A stretch of 64,000 nt of DNA from CAYQQQ01 sp964420125. Its GTDB lineage: Bacteria > Actinomycetota > Acidimicrobiia > Acidimicrobiales > Microtrichaceae. Shown here in pieces: positions 16,026 through 24,360 of the stretch; positions within the stretch are counted from its first letter, which is position 1, and the number at the start of each line of letters is the position of its first letter. Below the pieces are notes generated by a model that did not search any database, had not been told where the DNA came from, and saw only the letters and a program-made list of their open reading frames with translations. The position numbers were made by a program, and so were the translations under genes. The DNA is taken from positions 124,001 through 188,000 of the forward strand of contig CAYQQQ010000005.1 of NCBI GenBank assembly GCA_964420125.1, in the 5' to 3' direction.

Positions 16026-16792
16026 ACGTGGCCCGGGTGATCCCCTGCCTCGACGTCGACGCCGGACGGGTGGTCAAAGGCGTGAACTTCGTGGGCCTGC
16101 GCGACGCCGGCGACCCGGTGGAGCTGGCCGCCCGCTACGACGCCGAGGGGGCCGACGAGCTGGTCTTCCTCGACATCACCGCCTCCTCGGACGCCCGCGG
16201 CACGACGCTGGAGATGGTGCGTCACGTGGCCGAGCAGGTCTTCATCCCCTTCACGGTGGGTGGCGGCATCCGCTCGGTGGAGGACGCACGGCGCATGCTG
16301 CGGGCGGGTGCCGACAAGGTGGGGGTGAACACCGCGGCGGTGGATCGTCCCGAGGTGATCTCCGAGATCGCCGAGGAGTTCGGGGCCCAGTGCGTGGTGG
16401 TGGCCATCGACGCCCGCGCCCGACGCGAGGCCGACGGGCCCGAGTTCGAGGTGTACACCCACGGAGGCCGCACCCCCACGGGCATCGACGCCGTGGAGTG
16501 GGCCGCTCGGGCGGTGGATCTCGGCGCGGGGGAGATCCTGCTCACCTCCATGGATCGCGACGGCACCCGCGACGGCTTCGACCTGCCGCTGACCTCGGCG
16601 GTGGTGGCGGCCACCACCGTGCCGGTGATCGCCTCGGGTGGGGTGGGCGGCCTGCAGCACCTGGTGGAGGGGGTCACCGAGGCCCACGCAGATGCGGTGC
16701 TGGCGGCGTCGATCTTCCACTTCGGGGAGCACACCGTGGGCGAGGCCAAGGCGGCCATGGCGTCCGCCGGCATCTGCGTCCGGCCTGCTTGA
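16022..16792 (+). CDS. hisF: Imidazole glycerol phosphate synthase, cyclase subunit
   Basis: A 256-residue (beta/alpha)8 barrel that closes the imidazole ring using ammonia from HisH. Diagnostic segments are RVIPCLDVDAGRVVKGVNF (catalytic Asp11 equivalent), DITASSDARGT, the VGGGIRSVEDA phosphate loop, LLTSMDRDGTRDGFD (second catalytic Asp) and IASGGVGGL. GTG start overlapping the hisA stop as GTGA. Last his gene here; hisG, hisE, hisI and hisN are not in the window. Confidence 0.97.
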   Translation: MNVARVIPCLDVDAGRVVKGVNFVGLRDAGDPVELAARYDAEGADELVFLDITASSDARGTTLEMVRHVAEQVFIPFTVGGGIRSVEDARRMLRAGADKVGVNTAAVDRPEVISEIAEEFGAQCVVVAIDARARREADGPEFEVYTHGGRTPTGIDAVEWAARAVDLGAGEILLTSMDRDGTRDGFDLPLTSAVVAATTVPVIASGGVGGLQHLVEGVTEAHADAVLAASIFHFGEHTVGEAKAAMASAGICVRPA

Positions 16793-16859
16793 CCTGGCTC
16801 AAGTGCGGACTCCCGGGCTGCCGACACATCTGTGGGAAACCTCGGACAGGAGCAGGGCG

Positions 16860-18269
16860 TTGGGGCCAGGTCGGATCCTCGCGAGACGGTTGCTCCCCGC
16901 GTGCGTCGTAGCGGGGTTGGTCGCGGCGTCGTGCGCCCTGCCACCCACTGGATCCCCGCCGGGGTCCGTGCCGACCACGGCCACGACGACGCTCGCGACG
17001 CCCCCGCCGACCGGCTCGGGTCCGGCCACGCCAGCGGCACCCGGGAGCGGTTCTCCGGCATGGGTGACCCCGGGATGCCAGCCGCTCCCCGCGCCGACCG
17101 GCCCCATCATCGACGTGACACCGGCGGATGCGGCGCGGCTGGGCGAGATCATCCGTGGCGCCCCACCGGGGGCGACGATCCGGTTCGCGGACGGCACCTA
17201 CTCCGTCACCGGCGACTACTCCCGCAGCCTGGCCGTCTCCCGGCCGGGGATCACGCTGCGCGGCGCGTCGGGAGACCCGACGCGTGTCGTCCTCGACGGC
17301 CGGTACTCGATCGGTGCGATCGTCTACGTCCTGGCCAGCGAGGTCACGGTCACCGACATGACGATCACCCGGGCGAGCGACCACCTCGTGCACAGCTATC
17401 CCGGTGACGCCGGTGCGGACCTCACCGGCATGCGCCTCCACCGGCTCCGCCTCGTCGACTCGGGCGAGCAGTTCGTGAAGGTCAACCCCAACGCGGCGCG
17501 CTCCGCCTTCGTCGACGGGGGCACCGTGTCGTGCTCCGAGCTCACGATGACACCGACGGGCAGAGCCAACATCGAGCGCGCCTACGGCTGCTACACCGGC
17601 GGCATCGACGTGCACTCCGGTCGCAGGTGGGTCGTGCGCAGCAACACGGTCACCGGGATCTACTGCGAGGACGGCGAGGTCGCCGAGCACGCGGTGCACT
17701 TCTGGAACGGTGCCAGGGACACCCTCGTCGAGAACAACTACATCCGGAGCTGCTCCAGGGGGATCGGCTTCGGCCTCGTGGAGAGCGGCGAGACCCGGCA
17801 GTATCCGGACGACCCCTATCCCGATCTCTACGTCGGGCACTACGGGGGGACCATCCGCAACAACGTGATCCTGGCGGAGATCCCCCAGTACGACACGGGC
17901 ATCGAGCTGGACCAGGCGCGGGGATCCACCGTCGTGCACAACTCCGTCGTGGAGACCGCCGCGGCCACCGGATCGTTCAGCTCCATCGACTACAGGTTCG
18001 CCAACACCTCCGTCGCCATCCACAACAACCTGGTGCGGCGCATCACGGTTCGCAACGGTGCCGCGGGCGTGGTGGGCGACAACGTGGAGGACGTGCCGCC
18101 GGGGTGGTTCGTGCACATCGCCTCCGGCGACGTGCATCTGCGGCCCACCGCCAGCGGCGCCATCGACACCGGTCGCACTCTCGGGGAGGGGGTCGCCGGC
18201 CGCGATCTCGACGGCACGGCCCACGACGTCGGCGCTCCCGACGTAGGTGCCGACGAGCGCGGGAGCTGA
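16860..18269 (+). CDS. Secreted right-handed parallel beta-helix protein, putative lipoprotein
   Basis: About 469 residues starting at TTG 16860, which has AGGAG 7 bases upstream. An Arg-containing n-region and the hydrophobic LLPACVVAGLVAAS precede a Cys, resembling a lipoprotein signal; a Thr/Pro/Gly-rich linker follows. From residue about 85 the protein shows repeated beta-helix rungs (ATIRFADGTYSV, GITLRGASGDPTRVVLDG, NTVTGIYCEDGE, NNYIRSCSRGIGFG, NNVILAEIPQYDTGIELDQ), as in pectate-lyase-like and DUF1565-type proteins. It may bind or cleave a polysaccharide; no catalytic site is recognisable. It follows hisF by 67 bp but is unlikely to act in histidine synthesis. Confidence 0.8.
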   Translation: MGPGRILARRLLPACVVAGLVAASCALPPTGSPPGSVPTTATTTLATPPPTGSGPATPAAPGSGSPAWVTPGCQPLPAPTGPIIDVTPADAARLGEIIRGAPPGATIRFADGTYSVTGDYSRSLAVSRPGITLRGASGDPTRVVLDGRYSIGAIVYVLASEVTVTDMTITRASDHLVHSYPGDAGADLTGMRLHRLRLVDSGEQFVKVNPNAARSAFVDGGTVSCSELTMTPTGRANIERAYGCYTGGIDVHSGRRWVVRSNTVTGIYCEDGEVAEHAVHFWNGARDTLVENNYIRSCSRGIGFGLVESGETRQYPDDPYPDLYVGHYGGTIRNNVILAEIPQYDTGIELDQARGSTVVHNSVVETAAATGSFSSIDYRFANTSVAIHNNLVRRITVRNGAAGVVGDNVEDVPPGWFVHIASGDVHLRPTASGAIDTGRTLGEGVAGRDLDGTAHDVGAPDVGADERGS

Positions 18270-18281
18270 GCGACTCAGCTC
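18263..18281. terminator. Hairpin between convergent beta-helix and RCC1 genes
   Basis: GAGCTGAG-CGA-CTCAGCTC, a perfect 8-bp stem with a 3-nt loop overlapping the beta-helix stop codon and filling the 16-bp gap between the two convergent genes. No clear T tract; probably a compact bidirectional terminator. Confidence 0.5.
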
Positions 18282-18285
18282 AGAA

Positions 18286-19692
18286 TCAGAGCCCGATGAC
18301 CTTGGCGGCGAAGTGGTTGCCGTTGAACGTACCGGCGTTGGCCGCCTTGCCCAGCTGACCGAAGAAGTTGAGGCCCCAGCACCAGACGCCGCCGACCTGG
18401 TCCAGGGCGCAGGTGTGGTCGCCACCGGCATCCACCGCGACGACGTCGTTGAGCCCCGCGGCGAGCGTAGGCGTCGGGTTGGGATTGCCGTTGAGGGTGA
18501 TCGTGCCCATCTGGCCGTACATGTTGTCGCCCCAGCACTTCACCCGGGATGTGGTGGTGCGTGCACAGGTGTGGTTCTCGCCACCGCTGATCTGCTGCGC
18601 ATCCCAGAAGCTCGCGATCTCCACCGGGTTCTCCGTCGCGATGTTGTTGTCGTTGCCCGCGGCGTTGCCGAGCTGGCCGTCGTGGTTCCATCCCCAGCAC
18701 TGCACCCGGGAGTTCCAGGTGACCGCGCAGGTGTGCTTGTACCCGGCACCGACGCCGGTGGAGCTCGGGAGGCCTCCCACTGCGACCGGGGAGAAGCTCT
18801 CGTCGGTGCTGCCGTCGCCGAGTTGGCCGAAGACGTTCTCACCCCAGCAGCTGATCGAGCCGTTGCTGCGCCGAGCGCATGCGTGGGTGGAGTTGAGCGA
18901 CACCTGTGTTGCATCGATCAGCCCGAGCACCTGGTTGGGCGTGCCGGTGCCGTTGGGGATCCCGTAGGCCGCGTTGGAGCCGAGCTGACCGTTGGAGTTG
19001 GATCCGAAGCACCACACGCGGTTGGTCTGGGTCGTCGCGCACGTCGCGTCGGATCCGGCGGAGACCTGCACCACCCCGTTCAGCGGCACCTGTTGAGGGT
19101 TGGGGTAGGAGTTGTTCGTGCCGTAGCCGACCAGCGTGCCGAGCTGCCCGACGGAGTTGCTCCCCCAGCACCACAGCGTGTTGTCGGTGCGCACCGCACA
19201 GGTGTGCGATCCGCCGGCGCTGATCTGGGCGATGCCGGCGAGCCCGACGCTGCGAGGCGTGGACGTGTCGCCGCCGGCGCTGCCGAGTCGGCCGTACTGG
19301 CTGTTGCCCCAGCACCTGGCGGTGCCGTCGTCGTAGCGGGCGCAGGTGTGCGAGGTCCCGGCGCTGATCTCCACGACCTTCGGCGGTGGAGCCGGTGGTG
19401 GCGGGGGCTCGGCGGGCGGCGGGTTCTCCACAGGTGGCTGGGGGAGCGGGCCGATGATCACCCACTCGCCCCGGCGGATGCGGAGGTGCTCCTCGATGGT
19501 CATGATCGGTTCCCAGCGGCCGTTGCGGCAGATGAGCACGTAGGTGGCGTCCGCGCCGAAGGGGTTGCCGTCGGCCGCAGGGGCGCATGGCGCCCACATG
19601 ACCTGGTTGACCTGGCATGCCGTGGCGGCCGCCACAGCGGCGACGGCGACGAACATGATGAGTGCGCCCCTCAGAGTCGGCCGGTGTCCCAC
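18286..19692 (-). CDS. Exported RCC1-repeat (beta-propeller) protein
   Basis: About 468 residues. The GTG at 19692 has GGGAGG 6 bases upstream; an Arg-containing n-region, the hydrophobic ALIMFVAVAAVAAATA and a Cys follow, suggesting export and perhaps lipidation. A Pro-rich linker (PPPAEPPPPPAPPPK) near residue 100 leads into seven RCC1/ATS1 repeats, each with the pattern SAG-x-x-H-T-C-A ... C-W-G-x-N-x-x-G-Q-L-G. Each blade carries a conserved Cys pair, likely disulfides in the exported protein. RCC1 propellers are protein-binding surfaces; the ligand is unknown. An in-frame extension to 19911 is Arg/Gly-rich and runs into the neighbouring gene, so it is rejected. Confidence 0.85.
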   Translation of the reverse strand: MGHRPTLRGALIMFVAVAAVAAATACQVNQVMWAPCAPAADGNPFGADATYVLICRNGRWEPIMTIEEHLRIRRGEWVIIGPLPQPPVENPPPAEPPPPPAPPPKVVEISAGTSHTCARYDDGTARCWGNSQYGRLGSAGGDTSTPRSVGLAGIAQISAGGSHTCAVRTDNTLWCWGSNSVGQLGTLVGYGTNNSYPNPQQVPLNGVVQVSAGSDATCATTQTNRVWCFGSNSNGQLGSNAAYGIPNGTGTPNQVLGLIDATQVSLNSTHACARRSNGSISCWGENVFGQLGDGSTDESFSPVAVGGLPSSTGVGAGYKHTCAVTWNSRVQCWGWNHDGQLGNAAGNDNNIATENPVEIASFWDAQQISGGENHTCARTTTSRVKCWGDNMYGQMGTITLNGNPNPTPTLAAGLNDVVAVDAGGDHTCALDQVGGVWCWGLNFFGQLGKAANAGTFNGNHFAAKVIGL

Positions 19693-19811
19693 GGCGCCTC
19701 CCTTCGGGTTGGGCTTCCCACGGTACGGACCACACGGCGCGAATCCATGGGCACATGTGACGCCCGTCATGGGCCGAGCGGCCCAGCCTGGCCTCCGAAG
19801 GCCGGATCCCC

Positions 19812-20423
19812 TCAGGCCAGCACGCCGAGCACCTGCTCGGTCACCCACGAGAGGCGGCCGGCCAGGAAGTGGTCGGTTCCGGGGATGGTCGCCACCTCGG
19901 TGGCCGTCCAACCGAGGGTGCGGTCGCGAACCGTTGCCGGATCGCAGAACTGGTCGTGCTCGGCTACCAGCAGCAGCTTGGGGCGCGGGTCATCGGCTGC
20001 AGCCATGGCGTCCAGGTCCACGGAGGCGAGCGGGGGCGTCACGGCGACCCATCCGGCGACCGCGTCGTGGGCCACCTGGAGGGACACGTCCGCGCCGAAG
20101 GACCACCCCACCAGCCACACCGGCCGGCCGAGCTCTGCGTGCAGCCACTCCAACGCGGCGAGCACGTCGAGGGCCTCGGGGCCCCCGCCCCCGTGGACCC
20201 CTCCCGATCCGCCGGCTCCACGGAAGTCGACGCGCAGGACCGCCACGCCGGCGTCCGGCAGCGTCCTGGCGAGGGCGGAGGGGACCGTGGCGTGGAGGTC
20301 GCCGCCCATGAGCGGGTGGGGGTGCAGCAGCACGGCCGCAGCGAGAGGCGTGGTGGTCCCGGGCGCCGCGTAGTCTGCGTGCAGGTCGACCCCGTCCTCG
20401 GTGTGCAGCGTCACAGCGGTCAC
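19812..20423 (-). CDS. Alpha/beta-hydrolase, dienelactone-hydrolase/serine aminopeptidase-like
   Basis: A 203-residue compact alpha/beta hydrolase. It has HPHPLMGGD near residue 34 (the loop typical of this small-hydrolase group), DFRGAGGSGG near 66, the nucleophile elbow GWSFGAD near 105, an Asp in AEHDQFCDP and the His in PGTDHFL near 185. No signal peptide, so cytosolic. The substrate is unknown. The GTG start at 20423 follows a TACGGT -10 box by 6 bases. Divergent from the nitrilase-Nudix gene. Confidence 0.87.
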   Translation of the reverse strand: MTAVTLHTEDGVDLHADYAAPGTTTPLAAAVLLHPHPLMGGDLHATVPSALARTLPDAGVAVLRVDFRGAGGSGGVHGGGGPEALDVLAALEWLHAELGRPVWLVGWSFGADVSLQVAHDAVAGWVAVTPPLASVDLDAMAAADDPRPKLLLVAEHDQFCDPATVRDRTLGWTATEVATIPGTDHFLAGRLSWVTEQVLGVLA

Positions 20424-20429
20424 GTGCGC

Positions 20430-20435
20430 ACCGTA
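20430..20435 (-). promoter_or_regulatory. -10 box (TACGGT) of the alpha/beta-hydrolase gene
   Basis: Minus-strand TACGGT, 6 bases (GCGCAC), then the GTG start at 20423: the leaderless arrangement. Confidence 0.5.
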
Positions 20436-20482
20436 GGCGAGGCGCGGAGGACGCGTGACCCGGAGCTGGTGACAGGAGCGCC

Positions 20483-21775
20483 GTGACCGACGTGCTGCCC
20501 GTGGCGACGATCCAGCACGACATCGTGTGGGAGGACGCGTCCGCCACGCTCGCCCATCTGGCGCCGCTGGTGGCGCGGGCCGCGGGGGAAGGGGCTCGGC
20601 TGGTGGTGCTCACCGAGATGTTCGCCACCGGGTTCTCCCCTCGAACCGAGGTGATCGCCGAGGACCCCGGAGGACCTGCGGGGAGCTTCCTGGTGGAGCA
20701 GGCGATCCAGCACGGGGCGTGGGTGCTGGGATCGATCTGCGAGCGCGATCCCGCCGACGGCCGGCCTCGCAACGTGGCGGTGCTCGCGGGACCGAACGGC
20801 AGGACCTACCGCTACGCCAAGCGCCATCTGTTCTCCTACGCCGGCGAGCACCAGCGGCTGGGTGCGGGGGAGCAGCCGCTGCTCGTGGACCTCGACGGTG
20901 TCCGGGTCAGCCTGCACGTGTGCTACGACCTGCGCTTCGCCCCGGACTTCTGGCCGCAGGCTCCGGCGGTGGACCTCTACCTGGTGGTCGCCAACTGGCC
21001 GGCGGCCCGGATCGCCCACTGGCGGGCGCTGCTGGTCGCTCGGGCGATCGAGAACCAGGCCTACGTGGTGGGCGCCAACCGGGTCGGCGTCGGAGGCACC
21101 CTCGACTACACCGGCGACTCGCTGATCGTGGACCCTCTCGGGGAGGTGCTGGCCGACGGCACCGGCGGGTCGGAGCAGGTGCTGCACGCCGTGGTCGACC
21201 CGGCACGCGTGCGCGAGGTGCGGCGGCGCTACCCGTTCCTGGCGGATCGGACGCCCCCGGAGGATCCAGGTGAGGAGATGGTCGAGGTGCTCGGTGCCGA
21301 CGGGCGGATCGATGCAGTGGTGACCCGCCGCCGGATGCGGGCGGGCCGGTTGCGTCACAGGTGCACGTTCGTGGTGGTGCGCTCGACGACAGGTGAGGTG
21401 CTGGTGCACCGACGGTCGCCCCTGAAGGACCTCTGGCCCGACCGCTGGGACCTCAGCTGCGGCGGGGTGGTGACCGCCGGGGAGGACTGGGAGACCGCAG
21501 CGGTGCGGGAGCTCGCCGAAGAGCTCGGCATCGAGGTGACCCCTGCGGAGCTGGAGGTCCTCGGGGGGGCGACCTACGACGATGACGACGTGGACGAGGT
21601 CGCCCGTATCTGGAGCGTCACCCACGACGGACCCTTCGCATTCGCCGACGGCGAGGTCGTGGAGGCCCGCTTCGTCAGCGTCGTCGAACTGGCGCGGATG
21701 ATCGAGGTGGAGCCCTTCGTGGCCGACGCGCTCGCCGTGGTGGCGCCGCTGGTGATCGCACCCTCATCCGGATGA
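20483..21775 (+). CDS. Carbon-nitrogen hydrolase fused to a Nudix hydrolase
   Basis: A 430-residue two-domain protein. Residues 1 to about 265 are a nitrilase-superfamily domain with the full Glu-Lys-Cys triad: Glu45 in LTEMFATGF, Lys113 in YAKRHLFSYAGE and Cys147 in HVCYDLRFA, plus the NWPAARIAHW and RAIENQAYVVGANRVG segments of omega-amidase (YafV/Nit2-like) enzymes. Residues about 285-430 are a Nudix domain with RWDLSCGGVV and a Nudix box from about 328 (GVVTAGEDWETAAVRELAEELG). The first probably hydrolyses 2-oxoacid amides, the second a nucleotide or isoprenoid diphosphate. No stop or frameshift separates them. GTG start with AGGAG 6 bases upstream. Confidence 0.88.
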   Translation: MTDVLPVATIQHDIVWEDASATLAHLAPLVARAAGEGARLVVLTEMFATGFSPRTEVIAEDPGGPAGSFLVEQAIQHGAWVLGSICERDPADGRPRNVAVLAGPNGRTYRYAKRHLFSYAGEHQRLGAGEQPLLVDLDGVRVSLHVCYDLRFAPDFWPQAPAVDLYLVVANWPAARIAHWRALLVARAIENQAYVVGANRVGVGGTLDYTGDSLIVDPLGEVLADGTGGSEQVLHAVVDPARVREVRRRYPFLADRTPPEDPGEEMVEVLGADGRIDAVVTRRRMRAGRLRHRCTFVVVRSTTGEVLVHRRSPLKDLWPDRWDLSCGGVVTAGEDWETAAVRELAEELGIEVTPAELEVLGGATYDDDDVDEVARIWSVTHDGPFAFADGEVVEARFVSVVELARMIEVEPFVADALAVVAPLVIAPSSG

Positions 21776-21818
21776 GCTGGTGCCGACGAGCCGACGCTCG
21801 GAGGTGGCGCCCCGGGGG

Positions 21819-21848
21819 TTGGCAGGGCGAGGAGCGCTGCGGCAGAAT
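21819..21848 (+). promoter_or_regulatory. Promoter of the ilvBNC leader (TTGGCA-N18-CAGAAT)
   Basis: The -35 hexamer TTGGCA (5 of 6 matches) at 21819-21824 and the -10 CAGAAT (4 of 6) at 21843-21848 are separated by 18 bp. The GTG of the leader peptide begins 7 bases after the -10, so the transcript probably starts at the leader peptide start codon. Confidence 0.65.
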
Positions 21849-21854
21849 GGCCGG

Positions 21855-21890
21855 GTGCGTGAGATGAACGTCGTCGTAGTACTTGCCTGA
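21855..21890 (+). CDS. Branched-chain-rich leader peptide of ilvB (attenuator)
   Basis: An 11-codon frame starting GTG 21855 (or an 8-codon frame from ATG 21864) reads MREMNVVVVLA, then TGA. Four consecutive Val codons and a Leu include GTA, GTA and CTT, which are rare in this GC-rich genome, the arrangement expected of control codons. A terminator hairpin follows 33 bp later and ilvB 141 bp later. It should sense charged tRNA-Val/Leu: stalling on these codons would alter RNA folding and let transcription continue into ilvB. Found by inspection; too short for ordinary gene finding. Confidence 0.85.
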   Translation: MREMNVVVVLA

Positions 21891-21923
21891 GGCGCACCTC
21901 GGCCTTCATCCCCCGCGTGCGCC
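21891..21923 (+). promoter_or_regulatory. Upstream leader hairpin of the ilvB attenuator
   Basis: GGCGCAC (21891-21897) can pair with GTGCGCC (21917-21923) immediately after the leader peptide stop and immediately before the terminator. ACCTC (21896-21900) could instead pair with GAGGT (21941-21945) in the terminator, giving an antiterminator alternative. Confidence 0.6.
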
Positions 21924-21957
21924 ACGACCTCCCGGATCGGGAGGTCGTTCCGGTTTT
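21924..21957 (+). terminator. Intrinsic terminator of the ilvB attenuator
   Basis: A perfect 11-bp stem ACGACCTCCCG/CGGGAGGTCGT with a GAT loop, followed by TCCGGTTTT. It lies between the leader peptide and ilvB, so it would end transcription when branched-chain aminoacyl-tRNAs are plentiful. Confidence 0.8.
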
Positions 21958-22031
21958 CCGGGACGTGGCGCCGTGGTGCCGACGGACCGGATCCCGTCGC
22001 CCCGCAACCATCGAGCACACCAGGAACCCAC

Positions 22032-23786
22032 ATGACCACCAACGGCGGTGCCGCCCTCATCAAGTCCCTCGAGCTCGAGGGCGTCGACACGGTCTTCGGG
22101 CTGCCCGGGGGAGCGATCCTCCCGGTGTACGACCCGATCATCGACAGCCCGATCCGCCACATCCTCGTGCGCCACGAGCAGGGTGCCGGCCACATGGCCG
22201 AAGGGTACGCGCATGCCACGGGTCGGCCCGGGGTGGCCATGGTCACCTCCGGACCGGCTGCCACGAACATCGTCACCCCCCTGTGCGACGCCTACATGGA
22301 CTCGGTGCCGATGGTGGTGATCACCGGTCAGGTCGCCAGCCCGGCGATCGGCACCGACGCCTTCCAGGAGTGCGACACGGTGGGCATCACGAGGGGCGTG
22401 ACGAAGCACAACGAGCTGGTCACCCGGGCCGAGGACATCCCACTGGTGATCCGGCAGGCCTTCCACATCGCCACCACCGGTCGGCCCGGCCCGGTTCTGG
22501 TGGACGTGCCCAAGGACATCGTCGACCCCAAGAACCCTGCCTCGCGCCTGGAGTGGTACTGGCCGACCGACGCCGAGGTGGCGGCCAGCCTGCCTGGCTA
22601 CAAGCCGACCACCAAGGGCCATCCCAAGAAGATCCGCGAGGCCGCCCAGCTCATCCTCGATGCCCGCCAGCCGGTGATCTACGCCGGGGGTGGGATCCTC
22701 AAGGCGCGTGCAGCAGAGGCGCTGCGGGAGCTCGCCGAGCTGTGCGAGATCCCGGTGGTCACCACCCTGATGGCGAGAGGCACCCTGCCCGACGACCACC
22801 CGCTGTGCCTCGGCATGCCGGGGATGCACGGCAACTACACCGCTGTCACCGCCATGCAGCGTGCGGACCTCCTGATCACCCTGGGCGCCCGGTTCGACGA
22901 CCGCATCACCGGTCGGCTCGACGGCTTCGCCCCCGACGCCAAGATCGTCCACGTGGACATCGATCCGGCAGAGCTGGGCAAGGTGCGCCGGCCGGACGTC
23001 CCGATCGTGGGCGACTGCCGGCTGGTGATCGAGGAGCTGGTCCGGGTGCTGCGCGACCGCCTCGCCGCCGGGGACGCCTTCCCCGAACGCACGTCGTGGC
23101 GTTCCACCATCTCGGGCTGGCAGGAGAAGTACCCGCTGGTCTACGAGCAGTCGGAGCCGGGTGAGCTGCTCAAGCCGCAGTTCGTCTTGGAGCAGCTCCG
23201 TGACCGCGCACCCGAGGACTGCATCGTCGCCTCGGGTGTCGGCCAGCACCAGATGTGGACCAGCCAGTACTGGCGGTTCCGCCACCCCTACACCTGGATC
23301 AACTCCGGCGGCCTCGGCACGATGGGCTTCTCGGTGCCCGCCGCCATCGGCGCCAAGGTCGGCCGGCCCGACCGGATGGTGTGGGCCGTCGACGGCGACG
23401 GCTGCTTCCAGATGACCGCACAGGAGCTGGTCACCGCCTCCACCGAGCGGATCCCCGTCAAGGTCGCCATCCTCAACAACGCCTACCTCGGGATGGTGCG
23501 GCAGTGGCAGGAGATGTTCTACGAGGAGCGCTACTCCGAGGTCTACCTGTCGCCCGACCTGCCCGACTACGTGAAGTGGGCCGAGGCCATGGGGTGCGTG
23601 GCCATGCGGGTGGAGGATCCCGACGAGGTCGGTCCCGCCATCGACAAGGCCAACGAGATCAACGACCGGCCCGTGGTGCTGGAGTTCCGCACCGACTCCT
23701 CCGAGAAGGTCTACCCCATGGTCCCCGCCGGCCACACCAACGACGAGATCGTGGTGGACCCGATCCACGGGGAGGGCGGACGATGA
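22032..23786 (+). CDS. ilvB: Acetolactate synthase, large (catalytic) subunit
   Basis: A 584-residue ThDP- and FAD-dependent enzyme making acetolactate or acetohydroxybutyrate. Visible: the N-terminal GLPGGAILPVYDP, the ThDP-activating Glu in RHEQGAGHMAEGYA, the central FAD region, and the ThDP motif GDGCFQMTAQELVTA ending in NNAYLGMV. ATG start with an AGGA-type site. The terminal ATGA overlaps ilvN. Expression is likely controlled by the upstream attenuator. Confidence 0.98.
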   Translation: MTTNGGAALIKSLELEGVDTVFGLPGGAILPVYDPIIDSPIRHILVRHEQGAGHMAEGYAHATGRPGVAMVTSGPAATNIVTPLCDAYMDSVPMVVITGQVASPAIGTDAFQECDTVGITRGVTKHNELVTRAEDIPLVIRQAFHIATTGRPGPVLVDVPKDIVDPKNPASRLEWYWPTDAEVAASLPGYKPTTKGHPKKIREAAQLILDARQPVIYAGGGILKARAAEALRELAELCEIPVVTTLMARGTLPDDHPLCLGMPGMHGNYTAVTAMQRADLLITLGARFDDRITGRLDGFAPDAKIVHVDIDPAELGKVRRPDVPIVGDCRLVIEELVRVLRDRLAAGDAFPERTSWRSTISGWQEKYPLVYEQSEPGELLKPQFVLEQLRDRAPEDCIVASGVGQHQMWTSQYWRFRHPYTWINSGGLGTMGFSVPAAIGAKVGRPDRMVWAVDGDGCFQMTAQELVTASTERIPVKVAILNNAYLGMVRQWQEMFYEERYSEVYLSPDLPDYVKWAEAMGCVAMRVEDPDEVGPAIDKANEINDRPVVLEFRTDSSEKVYPMVPAGHTNDEIVVDPIHGEGGR

Positions 23787-24292
23787 GCAGCGACCTCCCT
23801 CGCCACCACGTGCTGTCGGTGCTGGTGGAGAACCGCGCCGGCGTGCTGGCCCGCGTGGCCAGCCTGTTCGCCCGGCGGGGCTACAACATCTACTCGCTGG
23901 CCGTTGCCCCCACCGACGACGAGCGCTTCAGCCGCATCACGGTGGTGGTGGACGTGGAGACCGCGCCCCTCGAGCAGGTCGTGAAGCAGCTCAACAAGCT
24001 GATCCACGTGATCAAGATCTCCGAGCTCGATCCTCGTGACTCGGTCGAGCGGGAGCTCATGCTGCTCACCGTGAAGGCGCCGGCGGGCACCCGCAGCGAG
24101 ATCCTCGAGCTGGTGAACCTCTTCGAGGGCAAGGTGCTCGACGTCGGCCACGACGAGCTGACCGTCAGCATGGACGACGAACCCGGCCGCCTGGACGACC
24201 TGGAGGCGCTGCTGCGGCCCTTCGGGATCGTGGACCTCCAGCGCACGGGCCGCGTCGCGCTGCCCAAGCTGGAGCACGACGCGCTGAGTTGA
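23783..24292 (+). CDS. ilvN: Acetolactate synthase, small (regulatory) subunit
   Basis: A 169-residue regulatory subunit with an N-terminal ACT domain (HVLSVLVENRAGVLARVASLFARRGYNI) that binds valine for feedback inhibition, and the usual C-terminal IlvN domain (ERELMLLTVKAPAGTRSEI). Length and layout are standard. It overlaps ilvB by 4 bp, as expected for a stoichiometric complex. Confidence 0.97.
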   Translation: MSSDLPRHHVLSVLVENRAGVLARVASLFARRGYNIYSLAVAPTDDERFSRITVVVDVETAPLEQVVKQLNKLIHVIKISELDPRDSVERELMLLTVKAPAGTRSEILELVNLFEGKVLDVGHDELTVSMDDEPGRLDDLEALLRPFGIVDLQRTGRVALPKLEHDALS

Positions 24293-24360
24293 ACGACTGC
24301 AGTGGTGGTGCAGCCAGCCGCTCTTTGTCAGCGGGTGCGGTGGCGGAGCAGACTTGTCCG

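Noticed and set aside
19693..19911. N-terminal extension of the RCC1-repeat protein
   Set aside because: It would overlap the alpha/beta-hydrolase gene, is Arg/Gly-rich and lies before a well-spaced GGGAGG and a signal-peptide-like sequence starting at GTG 19692.
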